Positions 60,697 through 61,163 of a stretch of DNA of 61,163 nucleotides are shown piece by piece. The translations under genes were made by a program, and so were the position numbers. Each line of letters begins with the position of its first letter. Position 1 is the stretch's first letter. The notes below the pieces were generated by a model. The model ran no database searches. It was given only the letters and a program-made list of their open reading frames with translations, and was not told the DNA's origin. Source of the DNA: Bryobacterales bacterium. GTDB taxonomy: Bacteria; Acidobacteriota; Terriglobia; Bryobacterales; UBA6623. Where the stretch lies: contig JAJDTX010000124.1 of the NCBI GenBank assembly GCA_022826925.1, forward strand, positions 1 through 61,163. The letters run 5' to 3'.

Positions 60697-61163
60697 TTGC
60701 CAGAGGGCCGTGACGACACAGAAATGAATAGCAGCGAGCGTAGATTCTGCGAAGAGAACTCACCTCAAAGCCCCGTCGAGTGATCCCTTTCGCGGCATGG
60801 CCCTAGCCCATGTTTAACATTTTCGGATCGCAAGGGCGGCCCAACTGCGTTCTATGCCCGGCAAGCTGAGACTCGATTTGGTGTGGTCTAGCCCATGTTT
60901 AACATTTTCGGATCGCAAGGGCGGCCCAACTGCGTTCTATGCCCGGCAAGCTGAGACTCGATTTGGTGTGGTCTAGGGCGGGCACTCGCCCGATAACCGA
61001 CGTAGGTTTGGTGCGGCCCGGAGAACTGAACCTGCTTGGCGCTTGCGGTCCGACCGCGATCAGACCGCGGACTGGTTCCTGTTGTCGGCGGAAGCAACAG
61101 GTCTGGCACCCACCGCCATTGGACGCGCTTCCGGGAATCTTCGCGCCCGCCGCGTCGATCACC
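60697..61163. other. Right-edge stretch with tandem repeat, no recognised gene
   Basis: Besides the 85-bp tandem repeat, these bases show open frames on the minus strand (for example 60899-61162 and 60888-61109, the latter ending CDPKMLNMG) that run through the repeat and off the window, but none has a recognisable product. They could be part of a transposon end. Confidence 0.4.
60803..60976. repeat. Exact 85-bp tandem repeat, two copies
   Basis: CTAGCCCATGTTTAACATTT begins both copy 1 (60803) and copy 2 (60888); every base of the 85-bp unit is identical in the two, and a third CTAG follows at 60973 before the sequence diverges. The identity implies a recent duplication or an assembly artefact. 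Confidence 0.9.

Noticed and set aside
1..61163. CRISPR array or prophage
   Set aside because: No spaced direct repeats of suitable size and no capsid, portal, terminase or integrase genes were seen.

Overview
The window looks like a stretch of chromosome from a high-GC acidobacterium of the Solibacteres/Bryobacterales type. That placement is inferred from protein families. There is an acidobacterial VWFA-related protein, a Solibacter-type TIGR03437-like domain, a DUF1592-group cytochrome / DUF1552 / ankyrin operon, a DUF1080 protein, a PQQ dehydrogenase and five sulfatases with the C-x-P-x-R maturation motif. No rRNA gene or other phylogenetic marker is present. The only RNA gene I can define is tRNA-Ser(UGA) near 48.9 kb.

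Layout. 0-2 kb: the right end of an ISKra4-like insertion sequence cut by the window edge, then a minus-strand AAA-ATPase-like/PD-(D/E)XK protein. 1.9-6 kb: pyruvate-type dehydrogenase E1 alpha and beta (no E2/E3 here) and a Tat-exported PQQ dehydrogenase. 6-10.5 kb: small membrane protein, VWFA-like protein, membrane coiled-coil protein, DUF1080 protein and a radical SAM/SPASM protein. 10.5-20.4 kb: two sulfatases, an alpha/beta hydrolase, serine O-acetyltransferase, two small charged proteins, an Old Yellow Enzyme homologue and a beta-propeller + PHP protein. 20.7-26.1 kb: a tight three-gene operon of diheme DUF1587/1592/1588/1585 protein, DUF1552 protein and periplasmic ankyrin protein. 26-37.9 kb: large TIGR03437/propeller protein, SDR, sialate O-acetylesterase, an FAD-oxidoreductase-SelD fusion, CPBP protease, HEAT-repeat protein and a third sulfatase, closed by a strong hairpin terminator. 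37.9-40.8 kb: diheme cytochrome c peroxidase-like lipoprotein and a stand-alone TPR-secretin.

From 40.8 to 48 kb the character changes. An AT-richer zinc metalloprotease gene lies between two copies of the secretin 5' end that share 75 identical bases. It is followed by two toxin-antitoxin pairs, a structured inverted-repeat region, a frameshifted vapC relic and long stretches without recognisable genes. From 48 to 54.7 kb normal content returns: Sm-like membrane protein, tRNA-Ser, SDR, ankyrin lipoprotein, HupE/UreJ-like protein, ThiS/MoaD-like sulfur carrier coupled to an amidohydrolase, and a Gfo/Idh/MocA oxidoreductase. The last 6.4 kb holds two more sulfatases, a third VapBC module, a decayed copy of that module 3 kb downstream, and an exact 85-bp tandem repeat at the right edge.

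Together the exported sulfatases, sialate esterase, DUF1080 protein, PHP protein and Gfo/Idh/MocA enzyme fit a scavenger of sulfated or acetylated glycans and organosulfates. The heme and PQQ proteins suggest periplasmic oxidation. The most promising undescribed items are the DUF1592/DUF1552/ankyrin operon, the repeat-bounded AT-rich metalloprotease insert, the sulfur carrier ending GGQG fused by context to an amidohydrolase, and the structured intergenic element at 46.4-46.5 kb.
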